52,713 nt of DNA, taken from Caulobacteraceae bacterium (GTDB taxonomy: Bacteria > Pseudomonadota > Alphaproteobacteria > Caulobacterales > Caulobacteraceae). Under the pieces are notes generated by a model that did no database searches, had not been told where the DNA came from, and saw only the letters and a list, made by a program, of their open reading frames with translations. Location of the stretch: assembly GCA_028290905.1 (NCBI GenBank), contig JAQGIW010000049.1:1-52713 (forward strand), written 5' to 3'. The position numbers and the translations under genes are program-made. This document shows, in pieces, positions 16,801 through 26,300 of the stretch. The stretch's first letter is position 1; each line of letters begins with the position of its first letter.

Positions 16801-17449
16801 CGCTGCCTGTGAGGGGCAGGACGAACCGCGGGTGGGAGTCCACCCGCCAGCCCTGTTGGACGCCGAAGCCGGCCAGCACGTAGTTGGCGGCCTGGAACGT
16901 GCCGTCGCCGTTGCCGAGCGCGGTCCACACCCCCGCGTCCCCGAAACCGATGATGTCGCCGAGCCCGTTGCCGGTCAGGTCGACCACCAGCCGGGGATGC
17001 TGGTCGACCGCCCACCCGCCCGCCTGGTACCCGAACGTATTGAGCACGACGTTGGGCGGCCGGAACGTGCCGTCGCCGTTGCCGAGTGCCGTCCACACCC
17101 CGCAGTCGCCGAAGCCCACGATATCGCTGTGCCCGCTGGGGGTCAGCTGGGCGAGGCAGCGCGGGTGCTTCTCCACCCGCCATCCCAGGGCGACAGCGAT
17201 GTCGACGACGCACCAACCCCCGAGGGCCCCGGGCGCATCGAACTGATCGTCTGGCGGCTGCGGCCAGGTCAGTTGGCTGAAGGTGCGGCCGGCGTCGTCC
17301 GAAGCCCACAGGTTTGCGTAGGAGCCCACATAGACCGACTGGCCGTCCGGCGAGCAGGCGAGCGACAACATGCGGCCGGTCACCGAATGGTTCCGCGACG
17401 AGGGGTGGGCGTTGGTTTGTGTCGGGCTAACGTCGACGATGGTGGTCAT
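13850..17449 (-). CDS. Large beta-propeller repeat protein: seven 55-residue VCBS-like repeats then BNR/sortilin-type repeats
   Basis: 1199 residues. Residues 28-60 contain one BNR-like blade (SPDGQSVYVGSYANLWASDDAGRTF). Residues 89-474 hold seven near-identical 55-residue repeats, each of the form GWRVDSHPRFV...DIVGFGDAGVWTALGNGDGTF...YVLAGFG. NGDGTF is the mark of VCBS/FG-GAP repeats, usually calcium-binding beta-propeller blades. From about 480 on come further BNR blades (WRSTDGGANW, SFDGGSSW, YWSTDGGQQF, NGGQNWDY, KRSDDGGASW). There is no Sec signal peptide, and the C-terminus shows no clear secretion signal. The start has a GGAGGGAGG upstream. Function is unknown; surface or extracellular binding is inference. 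Confidence 0.8.
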   Translation of the reverse strand: MTTIVDVSPTQTNAHPSSRNHSVTGRMLSLACSPDGQSVYVGSYANLWASDDAGRTFSQLTWPQPPDDQFDAPGALGGWCVVDIAVALGWRVEKHPRCLAQLTPSGHSDIVGFGDCGVWTALGNGDGTFRPPNVVLNTFGYQAGGWAVDQHPRLVVDLTGNGLGDIIGFGDAGVWTALGNGDGTFQAANYVLAGFGVQQGWRVDSHPRFVLPLTGSGHADIIGFGDAGVWVALGNGDGTFQDAHYVLAGFGVQQGWRVDSHPRFVMALTGSGYPDIVAFGDAGVWTSLGNGDGTFRDAAYVLAGFGVNQGWRVDSHPRFVAALTSGGHPDIVGFGDDGVWTALGNGDGTFRDAAYVLAGFGVNQGWRVDSHPRFVAPLTNSGLADITGLGDAGVWTAVGNGDGTFRDAIYVLANFGPQQGWRVDRHPRLVARLSGSGGADVVGFGDAGVWTAKGDGQGGFAPSGFVLANFGYGTTVLAMTTNDLVAGSRGVWRSTDGGANWTNAHPFSAGETAGQLQWALGSDHLVYAAVGGSLAISRNGGTTFTDVFPWGLSPAKRVNHVAVWQNEPADPNPAVIYALGEDVIVVQGRTVLESTMFVSFDGGSSWMQDQGILPSPTGGAASPVANANTPTVMVISPRLPLEVFLLRDGSGGAYLAELWRGDYTQFPFGSKTSTWDSVPVPNPLDDKGNPQQDSGNVFLATTRKGCGDLLFLGAQRYDANNNQPLWHVGPLYPNAATDWRALDQTIHVDLHGFLLSPDFVATLHGSDYQVSAGAAWILSDGGIYWSTDGGQQFNDAQGATSLSSVNIAGVSLPGKGPALSLNTGDNDGFYSVNGGQNWDYQQYGGGDNDCAFADPLRPHAMLVFTPRWDSAGDELGHGKGQTVSVYQTTPGNLADARSGRTAVTGPPLTPPPSSSSGDIWNALSSYGSRGSRPIVQSLPGETTTDQGDYVFIRFASDTQSLVLRTQNILDIQHRDEWVTTATGPGQGANVFLQGPPLPKADISVLQASGGHAATVFYVGGDAGFGLWTWTAGAAGWTGLLPGGGATSAVRFFVDPYRPNLIYILDSDHVKRSDDGGASWNVDANLETQLRWNNTIALSTNDNTSGVGDHFDVLLTDMQFDPNDPARRFAVGQGGAFYTYDGVNWTRLLHTGAMAGRPANCYYDWTSDPGNPALYVSFAGRSLVKITDLPAPVILTSTSR
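16027..17185 (-). repeat. Seven tandem 165-bp coding repeats
   Basis: Each unit encodes 55 residues (the first has 56). Units 3-6 are the most alike in protein and DNA; units 1, 2 and 7 are more diverged, so expansion seems to have occurred in the middle. The array is in frame, so unit gain or loss would change the number of propeller blades without breaking the gene. Confidence 0.9.
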
Positions 17450-17572
17450 GAGAATGACCTCCCTCCATGGCGCGTTTCCGATTGCAGTTTAGAGTTATGA
17501 TATTGACCGAAAAAAGCCCCCGAGCTGCGGAAAAGGATTTCACCAGGGCCCTTGCTGGAGAATCTCTGACGG

Positions 17573-17731
17573 ATGCGTCGCGTTGATTTGGCTGGCGAGG
17601 GCCGACCGGACGGCGTCGGCCCCGGCGAATTCTACGGCGCCTTCCGGACCGCCTTTGGCCTCACGCCCGGCGCCTGGCGCCGCGCCCACGATGTTGCGCC
17701 GGTACAAGCCGGGATTGGCGTGACCGCCTAG
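17573..17731 (+). pseudogene. Remnant of an AraC-family regulator C-terminus
   Basis: A short reading frame of 52 residues contains GEFYGAFRTAFGLTPGAWRR, which matches the last helix-turn-helix of AraC-type regulators (FxxAFRxxFGxTPxxWRR). No complete AraC gene stands upstream. The preceding helix appears in another frame (ALAGESLTDA, near 17548-17577) and is followed by a stop, which points to a frameshifted and deleted gene. The region to 17450 is otherwise the leader of the minus-strand repeat-protein gene. This call rests on one motif. Confidence 0.5.
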
Positions 17732-17762
17732 GGTCGCCTCGGCTCCAAGGGAGGTGAAGTTC

Positions 17763-18110
17763 ATGCGATTTCTCTGCCTCGTCTTCCTGCTCGCCGCCAC
17801 GTGGTCCGGCGCGGTCCTCGCCAAGCCGGCGGCGGGCCTCGACGCCGTCACCGCGGCGGTTCGCGCCGGAACCTACCAGCAGGTCACCAGCGTGCTGGTC
17901 GCCCGCCACGGCAAGCTCGTCTTTGAGCAGTACTTCGACGCCGGCAGCGCGGCCGCCCTGCGCAATACGCGCTCCGCCACCAAGACCATCACCGGCGTGC
18001 TGGTCAGGGCGGCGGTCGACCGCAGCCTCCTGACGCCGCAGTCGCGGATCCTCCTGCGCTGCTTGCCGGCTAGCCCGCCGCGCCCGAATAATGGTCGGCG
18101 AACCGCGTGA
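17763..18110 (+). pseudogene. Truncated serine hydrolase (beta-lactamase fold), N-terminal fragment
   Basis: 115 residues from the ATG at 17763, which has AGGGAGG at ideal distance; a GTG at 17754 overlaps that site and is unlikely. A signal peptide (MRFLCLVFLLAATWSGAVLA) leads into LVARHGKLVFEQYFDAGSAAALRNTRSATKTITG, where S-A-T-K is the SxxK active site. Full-length relatives run to about 350 residues with YxN and HxG motifs. Here homology ends near residue 95 and the frame drifts into a nonsense tail that overlaps the 3' end of the convergent metallo-hydrolase gene by 41 bases. The gene has lost its catalytic rest and is almost certainly inactive. Confidence 0.72.
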
Positions 18111-18783
18111 GGGCGGCCTCGCAGTCTCCGCGGTAGGAAGAGCCGTGCATCAGGGCCAGGGTGACCGGCGCCAGCGCCGCCAGCCGGCGCAGGACGTCGT
18201 CGGTGTTGGGGCTCATAGACATGGAATGGAAGACGTCCTCCATGGCGATCGCCGACGCTGTGATGTCGCCCTCGGTAAGCGCGGGCCCGTCGCCGCCGTG
18301 AGTGAGCAGATCCCCGCAGAACAGGGTGGCGGCCGTTTCCTCGAACATCAGCCCGGCCTCCCAGCCATGCGGCACGTGCGGCGTGTCGATCCACCGCACC
18401 CGCCGGCCGCCGAGGTCGATCGTTTCTCCGTCCGCGAGGGCCCGCGGCGGGCGGTCGGCCAGGTCGGTCAGGGACACCATGCAGGCGGTCCGGCCGTGCA
18501 CCACCTCGGCGCGAGGCGCCGCCGCCAGCCAGGCGTTCAAGGACCCGCACTCGTCGGCCTCGACGTGGCCGAAGCTCAGGTAGCGCAGCCGCTCCAGCGG
18601 CATCACCCGCGCCACCGCGTCCGAGATCAGCGGGAAGAAGCCGCGGTGGCCGAGGTGGAACAGCATCGGCGCCTCCGCGTCGATGAGGAACTGGTTGAAG
18701 GTGAAGGGCTGACCGCCGCCCACCGTGGCGGCTGTCGAGAAACGATAGACGCCCTCGGCGATTTCGTCGGTCCTGGTTTCCAT
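18070..18783 (-). CDS. Metallo-beta-lactamase-fold protein of the diiron (ODP/flavodiiron) type, stand-alone
   Basis: 237 residues. The metal motif is H73-x-E75-x-D77 (FGHVEADECGS), the version found in flavodiiron and oxygen-binding diiron proteins, instead of the HxHxDH of zinc hydrolases. Further ligands are probably H136 or H139 (DTPHVPHGWEAG), D158 (LFCGDLL) and the late histidine in ALMHGSSYRG. No flavodoxin or rubredoxin domain follows, so it is the diiron core alone. Flavodiiron proteins reduce O2 or NO; stand-alone homologues have also been linked to signalling. It starts 44 bases after the amidase gene on the same strand. Confidence 0.8.
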   Translation of the reverse strand: METRTDEIAEGVYRFSTAATVGGGQPFTFNQFLIDAEAPMLFHLGHRGFFPLISDAVARVMPLERLRYLSFGHVEADECGSLNAWLAAAPRAEVVHGRTACMVSLTDLADRPPRALADGETIDLGGRRVRWIDTPHVPHGWEAGLMFEETAATLFCGDLLTHGGDGPALTEGDITASAIAMEDVFHSMSMSPNTDDVLRRLAALAPVTLALMHGSSYRGDCEAALTRFADHYSGAAG

Positions 18784-18827
18784 GACACGCTTTCCCTTAC
18801 ATGAACGGTCTCGCCGGCCTCACCCTT

Positions 18828-20261
18828 TCACCCGAATACCGGCGGGTGTCGGTCTGCCCAGGGGCGGGCAGCCTCGAGCTGGGAGGCAAGGCGCAGCAGG
18901 ACGTCGTCCGCGCCGAGCCTCGCCTGCAGCATCACCCCGACCGGCAGGCCTTCGGCGTTCCAGTAGAGCGGCACGCTCGCGGCCGGGTGGCCGAAGGCGT
19001 TGGCCAGCGGCGTGAACGGAATGAAGGCCGCCACCCGGCGTCTCAGCTCGCCCTGATCGTCGAGGTCGGGATCGAGCACGCCGAGGCGGACCGGCGGCGA
19101 GCCGAGCGTCGGCGTCAGCAGCACGTCGTGGCGCTCCAGGAACGCCCCCATCGGCCGGTGCATCCGCCAGAGGTTGCGGTAGCCGAGCATGACCTCCCCG
19201 GCTGTCTTGCCGTCGGCCAGGCTCGCCAGCGTGAAGGTCCAGCGCTCCAGGTCGTTGGCGCCCAGGGGCCGCCCGAATGCCCCGCCCAGCTCGATCAGGT
19301 CGGCGGCGGTGTTGGCGGCCAGCAGGCCCATGAAACCCTCCTCGAATGCATCGAGGTCGAGCGGCAGGTCCTCCTCGACGATCTCGTGTCCCAGGGAGGC
19401 CAGCAGGCCCGCCGCATCGTCCAACGCAGCGGCGCAATCGGGGTGAAGCGTCACGCCCGAATGGGTCTTACGGGAGACCGCGATCCGCAACATGCCGGGC
19501 GATCGGCCGACCTCCTCCGCCCACGGCCGCGCCTTGGCCGGCGCCGCATAGGGTTCCCCCGGATCGCCGCCTTCCAGGGCGTCGAGCAGGGCGGCAGAAT
19601 CCCGCACCGTGCGGCTGATGATCCCGTTGGTAGCGAGGCCGTTCCAGCCCTCGGTCTCCACCGGGCCGGCCCCCACCCGGCCCCGGCTGGGCTTCAGGCC
19701 GAAGAGGCCGCAGCATGAGGCCGGGATGCGTATCGACCCGCCCCCGTCCGAGGCGGTGGCCGCCGGCACGATCCCCGCCGCCACCGCGGCCGCCGAGCCG
19801 CCGGACGAGCCGCCTGGAGAATGGGCGGTGTTCCAGGGATTGCGGCAGGGGCCGAAGACGCGCGGCTCGGTGGTCGGCATCAGGCCGAACTCCGGGCTCG
19901 CGCTCTTGCCCACGATCACCAGGCCAGCGGCCCTCGCCTTGCCGACCAGGGTGCTCTCATAGGGAGGCGGCACGCCCTTGAAGAGCGACGAGCCGTTGTT
20001 GGTCGGGACGCCCGGCAGGTTCTGGAACAGGTCCTTGAGCAGGGTCGGCACACCGGTGAACGGCCCGTCCGGCAGGCCGGCCGTAACCGCGCTGCGGGCG
20101 AAACCATCCATCCGCTCGGTGATCGCGCCCAGCGCCGGATTGTGCTTGTCGATCAGGCGGATTGCCGCTTCGGCCAGCTCCGCCGGCGTGACCTCGCCCC
20201 GGCGCACCAGGGCCGCCAGGCCCACCGCGTCGTGCTTCACGTAGTCCGTCGTACTGATCAT
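18828..20261 (-). CDS. Amidase-signature family amidase
   Basis: 477 residues from the ATG at 20261, which has GGGGGA upstream; an ATG at 20294 would add 11 residues. The Ser-cisSer-Lys triad is visible: K76 in TLLKDLF, S152 in SPGGSSGGSAAAVAAG, and nucleophile S176 in SDGGGSIRIPAS. The family hydrolyses carboxamides (fatty amides, aryl amides, aminoacyl amides). No GatB/GatC genes are nearby and the C-terminus lacks a GatA feature, so it is a catabolic amidase and not the tRNA-dependent amidotransferase. It follows the giant adhesin gene on the same strand after 73 bases and precedes the diiron-type protein. Confidence 0.9.
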   Translation of the reverse strand: MISTTDYVKHDAVGLAALVRRGEVTPAELAEAAIRLIDKHNPALGAITERMDGFARSAVTAGLPDGPFTGVPTLLKDLFQNLPGVPTNNGSSLFKGVPPPYESTLVGKARAAGLVIVGKSASPEFGLMPTTEPRVFGPCRNPWNTAHSPGGSSGGSAAAVAAGIVPAATASDGGGSIRIPASCCGLFGLKPSRGRVGAGPVETEGWNGLATNGIISRTVRDSAALLDALEGGDPGEPYAAPAKARPWAEEVGRSPGMLRIAVSRKTHSGVTLHPDCAAALDDAAGLLASLGHEIVEEDLPLDLDAFEEGFMGLLAANTAADLIELGGAFGRPLGANDLERWTFTLASLADGKTAGEVMLGYRNLWRMHRPMGAFLERHDVLLTPTLGSPPVRLGVLDPDLDDQGELRRRVAAFIPFTPLANAFGHPAASVPLYWNAEGLPVGVMLQARLGADDVLLRLASQLEAARPWADRHPPVFG

Positions 20262-20334
20262 CCCGGTCCCCCAAATCGCATTTTGCGCGACCATAGGGCG
20301 ATCAGGGCCGTGATGGACAGCCCCGCGTTGGGCC

Positions 20335-23300
20335 TCAGCCTCCGATCACGGCCAGATTGTGCACGACCTTGGTTCCGCCATGGCCGTCGCTGGCGAATGA
20401 GAACCCCGCCGCCGCGGCGCTACCGCTGGCTCCGGAGGCCATGTACTGGCCGAAAAGAGCAATCGAGGTCGCGTGGGTTCCCGATACCAGCGTCAGCACG
20501 CCTTGCGACCCGTCGGCGCTCTCCGTGAAGGTCGAAGCGTTGGAAATCGAGGCAAAGTCGGTGATGTCGATCGCGTTGCCGCTGTTGGCGATGGTCGCGA
20601 ACTGCTTGATGGTGTCGCCGTTCAGGATGGCGGAGGCATTCTTTATCGTCGTCCCGCCAGCGCTGGAGGCGATCATCGTCAGCTTGCCCGCCGCGCCCCC
20701 GGTGATCGTCTGCCCCGCACCGGTCGCGCCGCCCGCGGTGATGGTGTCGGCGGTGGTGCTCTGGTCGTTGATCACCAGCCCGGCTTGGGCGTTGGCGGTG
20801 ACGTTGTAGGCCGCCGTCGACGCCTTCAGGTTGAGCATGGCGATGCCGCTGTCCGCAGCGTTCAAGTTGATCGCGCCGCCGCCGGTCACATTGACGGTCA
20901 TCGTTCCCCCGACGCCGCCCGTGATCAGCGCCCCGGCCGTGGCGGCCGTGGCGTTGACCGTGTCCGGCCCGGCCCCGCCGTTCACCGTCTCCAGCGCGCT
21001 GCCGAGGGTGACCGTGTCCGATCCGTTCCCCAGGTTGATCACGTCGCTGTCGTTGGCCCCGGTGATCGAGATGCTCGCCGGGTTGGGATTGGCCGGGTTG
21101 CGCGCGACGGACGTGACGTTCACGCTCGCCGCCTGGCCCGACCGCAGGATGATCGTCTGGTTGGTCCCCGGAACGGCTGCCGTGCCCGCCTGTCCCTCGA
21201 AGACGGTGATGGTCTGGAAGTTGGCCAGGCTCGCGGCCGAGCCCAGGTTGAACGTTCCGTAGCCCTTCAGGACCAGGGTGTTGCTTCCCCCGCCCCCGTC
21301 CAGCGAGGTCGCCGCCAGGATATTGACCGCCGTCGCGTTGATCGTATCGTCGCCGGCGCTGCCGGTGACGGCGGTCACGCCGGCGGACAGGGCCAGGTTG
21401 GTCGCCGCGTCGAGCTTCACCCGCACCTTGGTCGTCAGAGGGTTCAGCGTCACCGTCCCGGTCCCGCCGTCGGTGATCTCCAGCACGTCCGCGCCGGTTC
21501 CGCCCACCACCTTCAGCCCCGCATTGGCGGCGGTGGCCTGGACCAGCACGCTGGCCGAGCCGGCGTTGACGATGTCCGAAGCCACCACGCCGGTGATGGT
21601 GTCGGCGGTGGTGCTCTTGTCGGTGATCGTCAGGCCCGCGAGCCCGCCCACGTTCACCGAATAGGGGGTGGTCGACAGGTTCAGGTTGAGCGCGGTGATG
21701 CCGCTGTCCCCGGGGTTCAAGGCGAAGGACCCGCCGGCGGTGGCGTTCGCGGTCAGGTTGACGGTCATCGTCCCCCCGACGCCACCCTTGATCAGCGCCC
21801 CGGCCGTGGCGGCCGTCGCGTTGACCGTGTCCGGGCCCGCGCCGCCGTTCACCGTCTCCAGCGCGCTGCCCAGGTTCACGATGTCCGTGCCGGTCGCCAG
21901 GTTGATGGTGGCGCTGTCGTTGGCTCCGGTGATCGTGATCCCGGAGGTCGAGGGCGTCGAGCCGGGCAACGGCAGAACATTGACGGTCGCGTTCAGGCCG
22001 TTGCGCAAAACTACCTGCGTCTTGGTCGCGGCGACCGCCCCGGTCGTCGACTGCGCCTCGTTGACGGTGATCACGTCGATGTTCGCCAGGGTCTTCGGAA
22101 CGCCGAGGTTGAACAGGCCCACGCCTTGTATGGCTAGGGTGTCGAAGCCGCCGCCGGTGTCGATGCTGTCGTTGGCGCCCAGCGTCCCTACCGCCACCTT
22201 GACGGTGTCGTCGCCGAAGCCGCCGTGGATCGTGTCCGTCCCGGTCGTCAGCGTGTAGGTCTGGCCCGCCGGCTTGGTGAGCGTCAGGGAGGTCGACAGG
22301 GTGTTCGACGACTGCTGGCCGTCATTGACCGAGATCGCCAGAGTGCGCGACGCATCGGTGTTGCCGCCGGTCGCGTCCTTGACGCTCGACGAATAGGTGA
22401 TCGAATCGAGCGCGGCCTGATAGGCAGCCACCGAGGCGACGCCGCTCAGGGTCAGGGCCCCGGTCGCCGCGTTGTAGGCGCCGGTGATGGCGCCTGTGTT
22501 GGTGAAGTTCAGCAGGTCGCCGGCCAGGAAGCCGCTGGAGATGCTGATCGTTGCCAAATTCACGGTGGTGGATTCGGAATCGACCAACGCCATGGAGGGC
22601 GCGATGGCGACGGCGGGACCGCCGAGCAGGTAGGACGCCGCGGATCCCGGGTTGGACAGCGCCGGCGGAGCGGGGCCGAGCACGACCGCCGTGGGCGCGC
22701 TTGTGGCGGACACGGCCACATTGTTGTCGTTGGTCGCCTTTCCGACCACGGTGATCGTCCCCCCGACGTCGGCCGGGACAACGAGAAAGGTCGAGCCGAC
22801 CGCGCCGTTGATGTCGACGCCGTTCAACTGCCATTGGAAGCTAAGGGTGTCGTCCGGGCGATAGCCGGTGGCCGAGGCGCTCAGTGTCAGGCCTTGCTGC
22901 GCTGTCCCGATGATGGACACCGACCCGATGGTTGGCGCGGCGTCCAAAGCCGCCGAAGTTGGCCCGCTGGTCGTCGACACCTTGACGCCATTCCCGTTGG
23001 CAGCGGTGGCCACCACCTCGATCAGGACGCCCTCGTCGGCCTCCTGGACCACATAGGTCGAGCCGGTCGCCCCGGAGATGTTGGACCAAGTGTTCCCGCC
23101 GTCCGCCGAGCTCTGCCACTGGTAGGTAACCGGATTGTCGGCCTGGCCGGCGGTCGCGCCGGCCGCCGTCAGGACCTGACCCTCCTGGGCCGTTCCGGTG
23201 ATCGTCGGCGTCGTCACCGTTGGCGCCGCGTCGCTCACCGGCAACGTCGCCAGGCTCGTGGCGCCGGCGGTGAGATTCTGGGCGTTGGTGGCCGTGGCCA

Positions 23301-26300
23301 CCACCTTGATCAGGACGCCCTCGTCGGGCTCCTGGACCACATACGTCGAGCCGGTCGCCCCGGAGATGTTGGACCAGGTGTTCCCGCCGTCCGCCGAACT
23401 CTGCCACTGGTAGGTCACCGGATTGTCGGCCTGGCCAGCGGTGGCGCCGGTCGCCGTCAGGACCTGACCCTCCTGGGCCGTGCCCGCAATCGTCGGTGTC
23501 GTCACCGTCGGCGCCGCGTCGTTCACCGGCAGCGTCGCCAGGCTCGTGGCGCTGGCGGTGAGATTTTGCGGTGAGGTGGCGGTGGCCACCACCGTGATCA
23601 CGCCGGCCTCGTCGCCTTCCTGGACCACGTAGGTCGAAGCTGTCTGGCCGCTGATCGCCTGCCCGTTCAGCTGCCACTGGTAGCTGACGGTGTCTGCCGG
23701 GTCGCCGGCGACCGCTCCGGTAGCGGTCAGTGTCTGGCCCTCCTGGGCTGTCCCCGTGATCACCGGCGTCGTCACCGTCGGAGGCTGCGAAGAGGGAGTG
23801 GTGAAGGTGACCGGCACGGTTTCCTGGACCGTCCCGCCGATCGTTGCGGTGATCGTCTCGCCCTGGACGACGCCGGACGCCAGGGTGGTGGTGAACACCC
23901 CGCTAGCGTTGGTGACGCCGCTCGCGGAGGCGAAGGAATTGCCCGTGCCGTCGCCCGAAAGGGTGACCGCCTGGCCGGCCAGGGTATCGCCCTGGGCGTC
24001 GAGCGCCGTCACGGTCAGGGTGACCGTCGACACGCCGTCGGCCGGGGCGGACGCCGCGCTCTCGGTCAGGGTCGAGGTTGTCGCCGACGGCACGCCCGCG
24101 GAAGACAGCGAAAGAATTTCCTGCACCGTCCCGTTGATCGTCGCCGTGATCGACGAGGTTGGCGCCAGGTGGTCCGAAACGGTGGTCGTGAACAGCCCGT
24201 TGGAGTCGGTCACACCGCTGGCGTTTCCGAACGTCGCTCCCGCGCCTGCCAGCGTCACGTTCTGGCCGACCACCAGATTGTCGTTGGCGTCCCGCACCGT
24301 CACGGTCAGGGTCGTCGCGTACTGGCCGCTCGCCGATACCGACCCTGGGGCGGCGACCAGGCTGGAGGTCACCGCCGACGGCGCCCCCGGCGTGAACGTC
24401 ACGGGAGTGGTTTCGGTGGTCCCGCCCTCAGTCGCGGTGATCGTCTCGGTCCTGGCCAGGGTTGAGGCAAGGGTAGTCGTGAACACGCCGTTCGCGTCCG
24501 TCGTGCCGGTGATCGTCGCCAGGGCGTCGATCCCGAAGGCGTTGTTCGAGCCGTCCCCGGAAAGCGTCACCGACTGGTTGGACGCCGGATTGCCGCTGGC
24601 GTCCTTGAGCGTGACCGTCAGGGCGAAGGTCTGGACGCCGTCTGCGGTCACCGGTCCCGCGCTCGTCGTGAGGGTCGAGGTCGAGGAGGACGGCGGCCCG
24701 CCGGTGAAGGTCACCGACGTCTGTTCCTGGAGGGCGCCCTCCGTCGCCGTAATGGTCTCGGTGCGCGCCAGTGTCGAGGCGAGGGTGGTCTGGAACACGC
24801 CGTTGGCGTCCGTCGTACCGGCGCTGCCGTTGGCGCCGAAGATGTTGCTGGCGCCGTCTCCGGTCAGCGTCACGTTCTGGCCGACCACCGGATTGCCGTG
24901 GGCGTCCCGCACCGTCACCGTCAGGGTCGTGGTCGAGACACCGTCCGCCGTGACCGGGCCGGCGCTCGCCATCAGGGTCGAGTTGTTCACGGAAGGGGCG
25001 CCCGCGGTGAACACGATCGCGATCTGTTCCTGAGCCGTGTTCTCAGTGGCGGTGATCGTCTCGGTCTGCGCCGTGGTCGAGGCCAAGGTCGTGGTGAACG
25101 TCCCCGACGTGTCCGTCACGCCGATGATGGCGCCGAACGTGTTGTTCGATCCGTTGACCGACAGCTTCACCTCCTGGCCCGTCAACGGGTTGCCGGCGGC
25201 GTCCTCAAGCATCACTGTCAGGGTGGTGGTCTGCACGCCGTCCGCCGTCAGCGTCGTGGGACTGGCGTTCAGGCTCGACTTGGTCGAGTCGGGGTGATGC
25301 GCGGCGGCCGTGAGATTTACTGAAAGCGTCTGCTGAACGAATCCGCCCTGGCCGTCCGAAGCCTCCACCGTCACCTGGTACTGGTCCGGCGTCCCTGACG
25401 CGGAGGGCGGCGGATTGTTGGCGTCCGGCTCGTTGTTGAAGCGGAGCTCGCCGGCGCTGTTGATCTGGAACAGACCGGAATCGCCGCCGCCGCCGCCGCT
25501 CGCGGGCACGATGGCGTAGGTCATGGCGCCGGCGAAGGCGGTCTCGGTCGCCTGGACGGTGGTCACGAGCGAGGTCTTGTCCGACATCGTCACGGAGCCG
25601 GTGGCGCCGCCGCCGTTGGATGTGACCACCGGCTCGGCCGTGCCGGTATAGTTGGCCTGGAGCAGGATGTAGCTCGGTTGAACGCCGGCTGTATTCGGAT
25701 CGCTGTCGACCTGCCGCTGGTTTCCCTCGACGTTGACGAGCACGCTGTTGCCGGAAACGATGACGTTGCTGGCGTTCAGCGGCGTCGTGAAGCCGGCCTG
25801 GCTGACGATCGAGAACCCCGCGAAATTGGCCGGAAGGCCGTTCGGGAAGGTGACCAGCACACCGTTGTAGGGCTGGTTGTTGAAAGACACCACACCGTTC
25901 GCACCCCAGACGCTCGGGTCGAGCGGGAAGGCGACGCGGATGGTCGACGAGTTGATGTCGACGGTGGCGAGGCCGTCGACGCCATTTCCTATTCCGGCAT
26001 TGGGAAGGTTCTGGAATTCGACTCCCGCACCGACGGTCCCAATCTGGGTGTCACCGGGGAGGCCGACCAGCGTGGTCGGCGTCGATCCGTTGATGTATTG
26101 CGCCTCCACCGGCTGGCCGTCGAAGACCGGCGGGGGCGCGACGACGGGCGCCTCCGCGGTGGGGGTGACCGTCACCGCCAGGTTCTGCTGCTGCAGATTC
26201 CCCGCCTGATCCTGCACCGCGACGGTAACGTTATAGAGATTGTGGTGGCCGGAGTCGGCCGGCGACTCGAATTCGGGCGCGGCGACGAACGTCAGCACGC

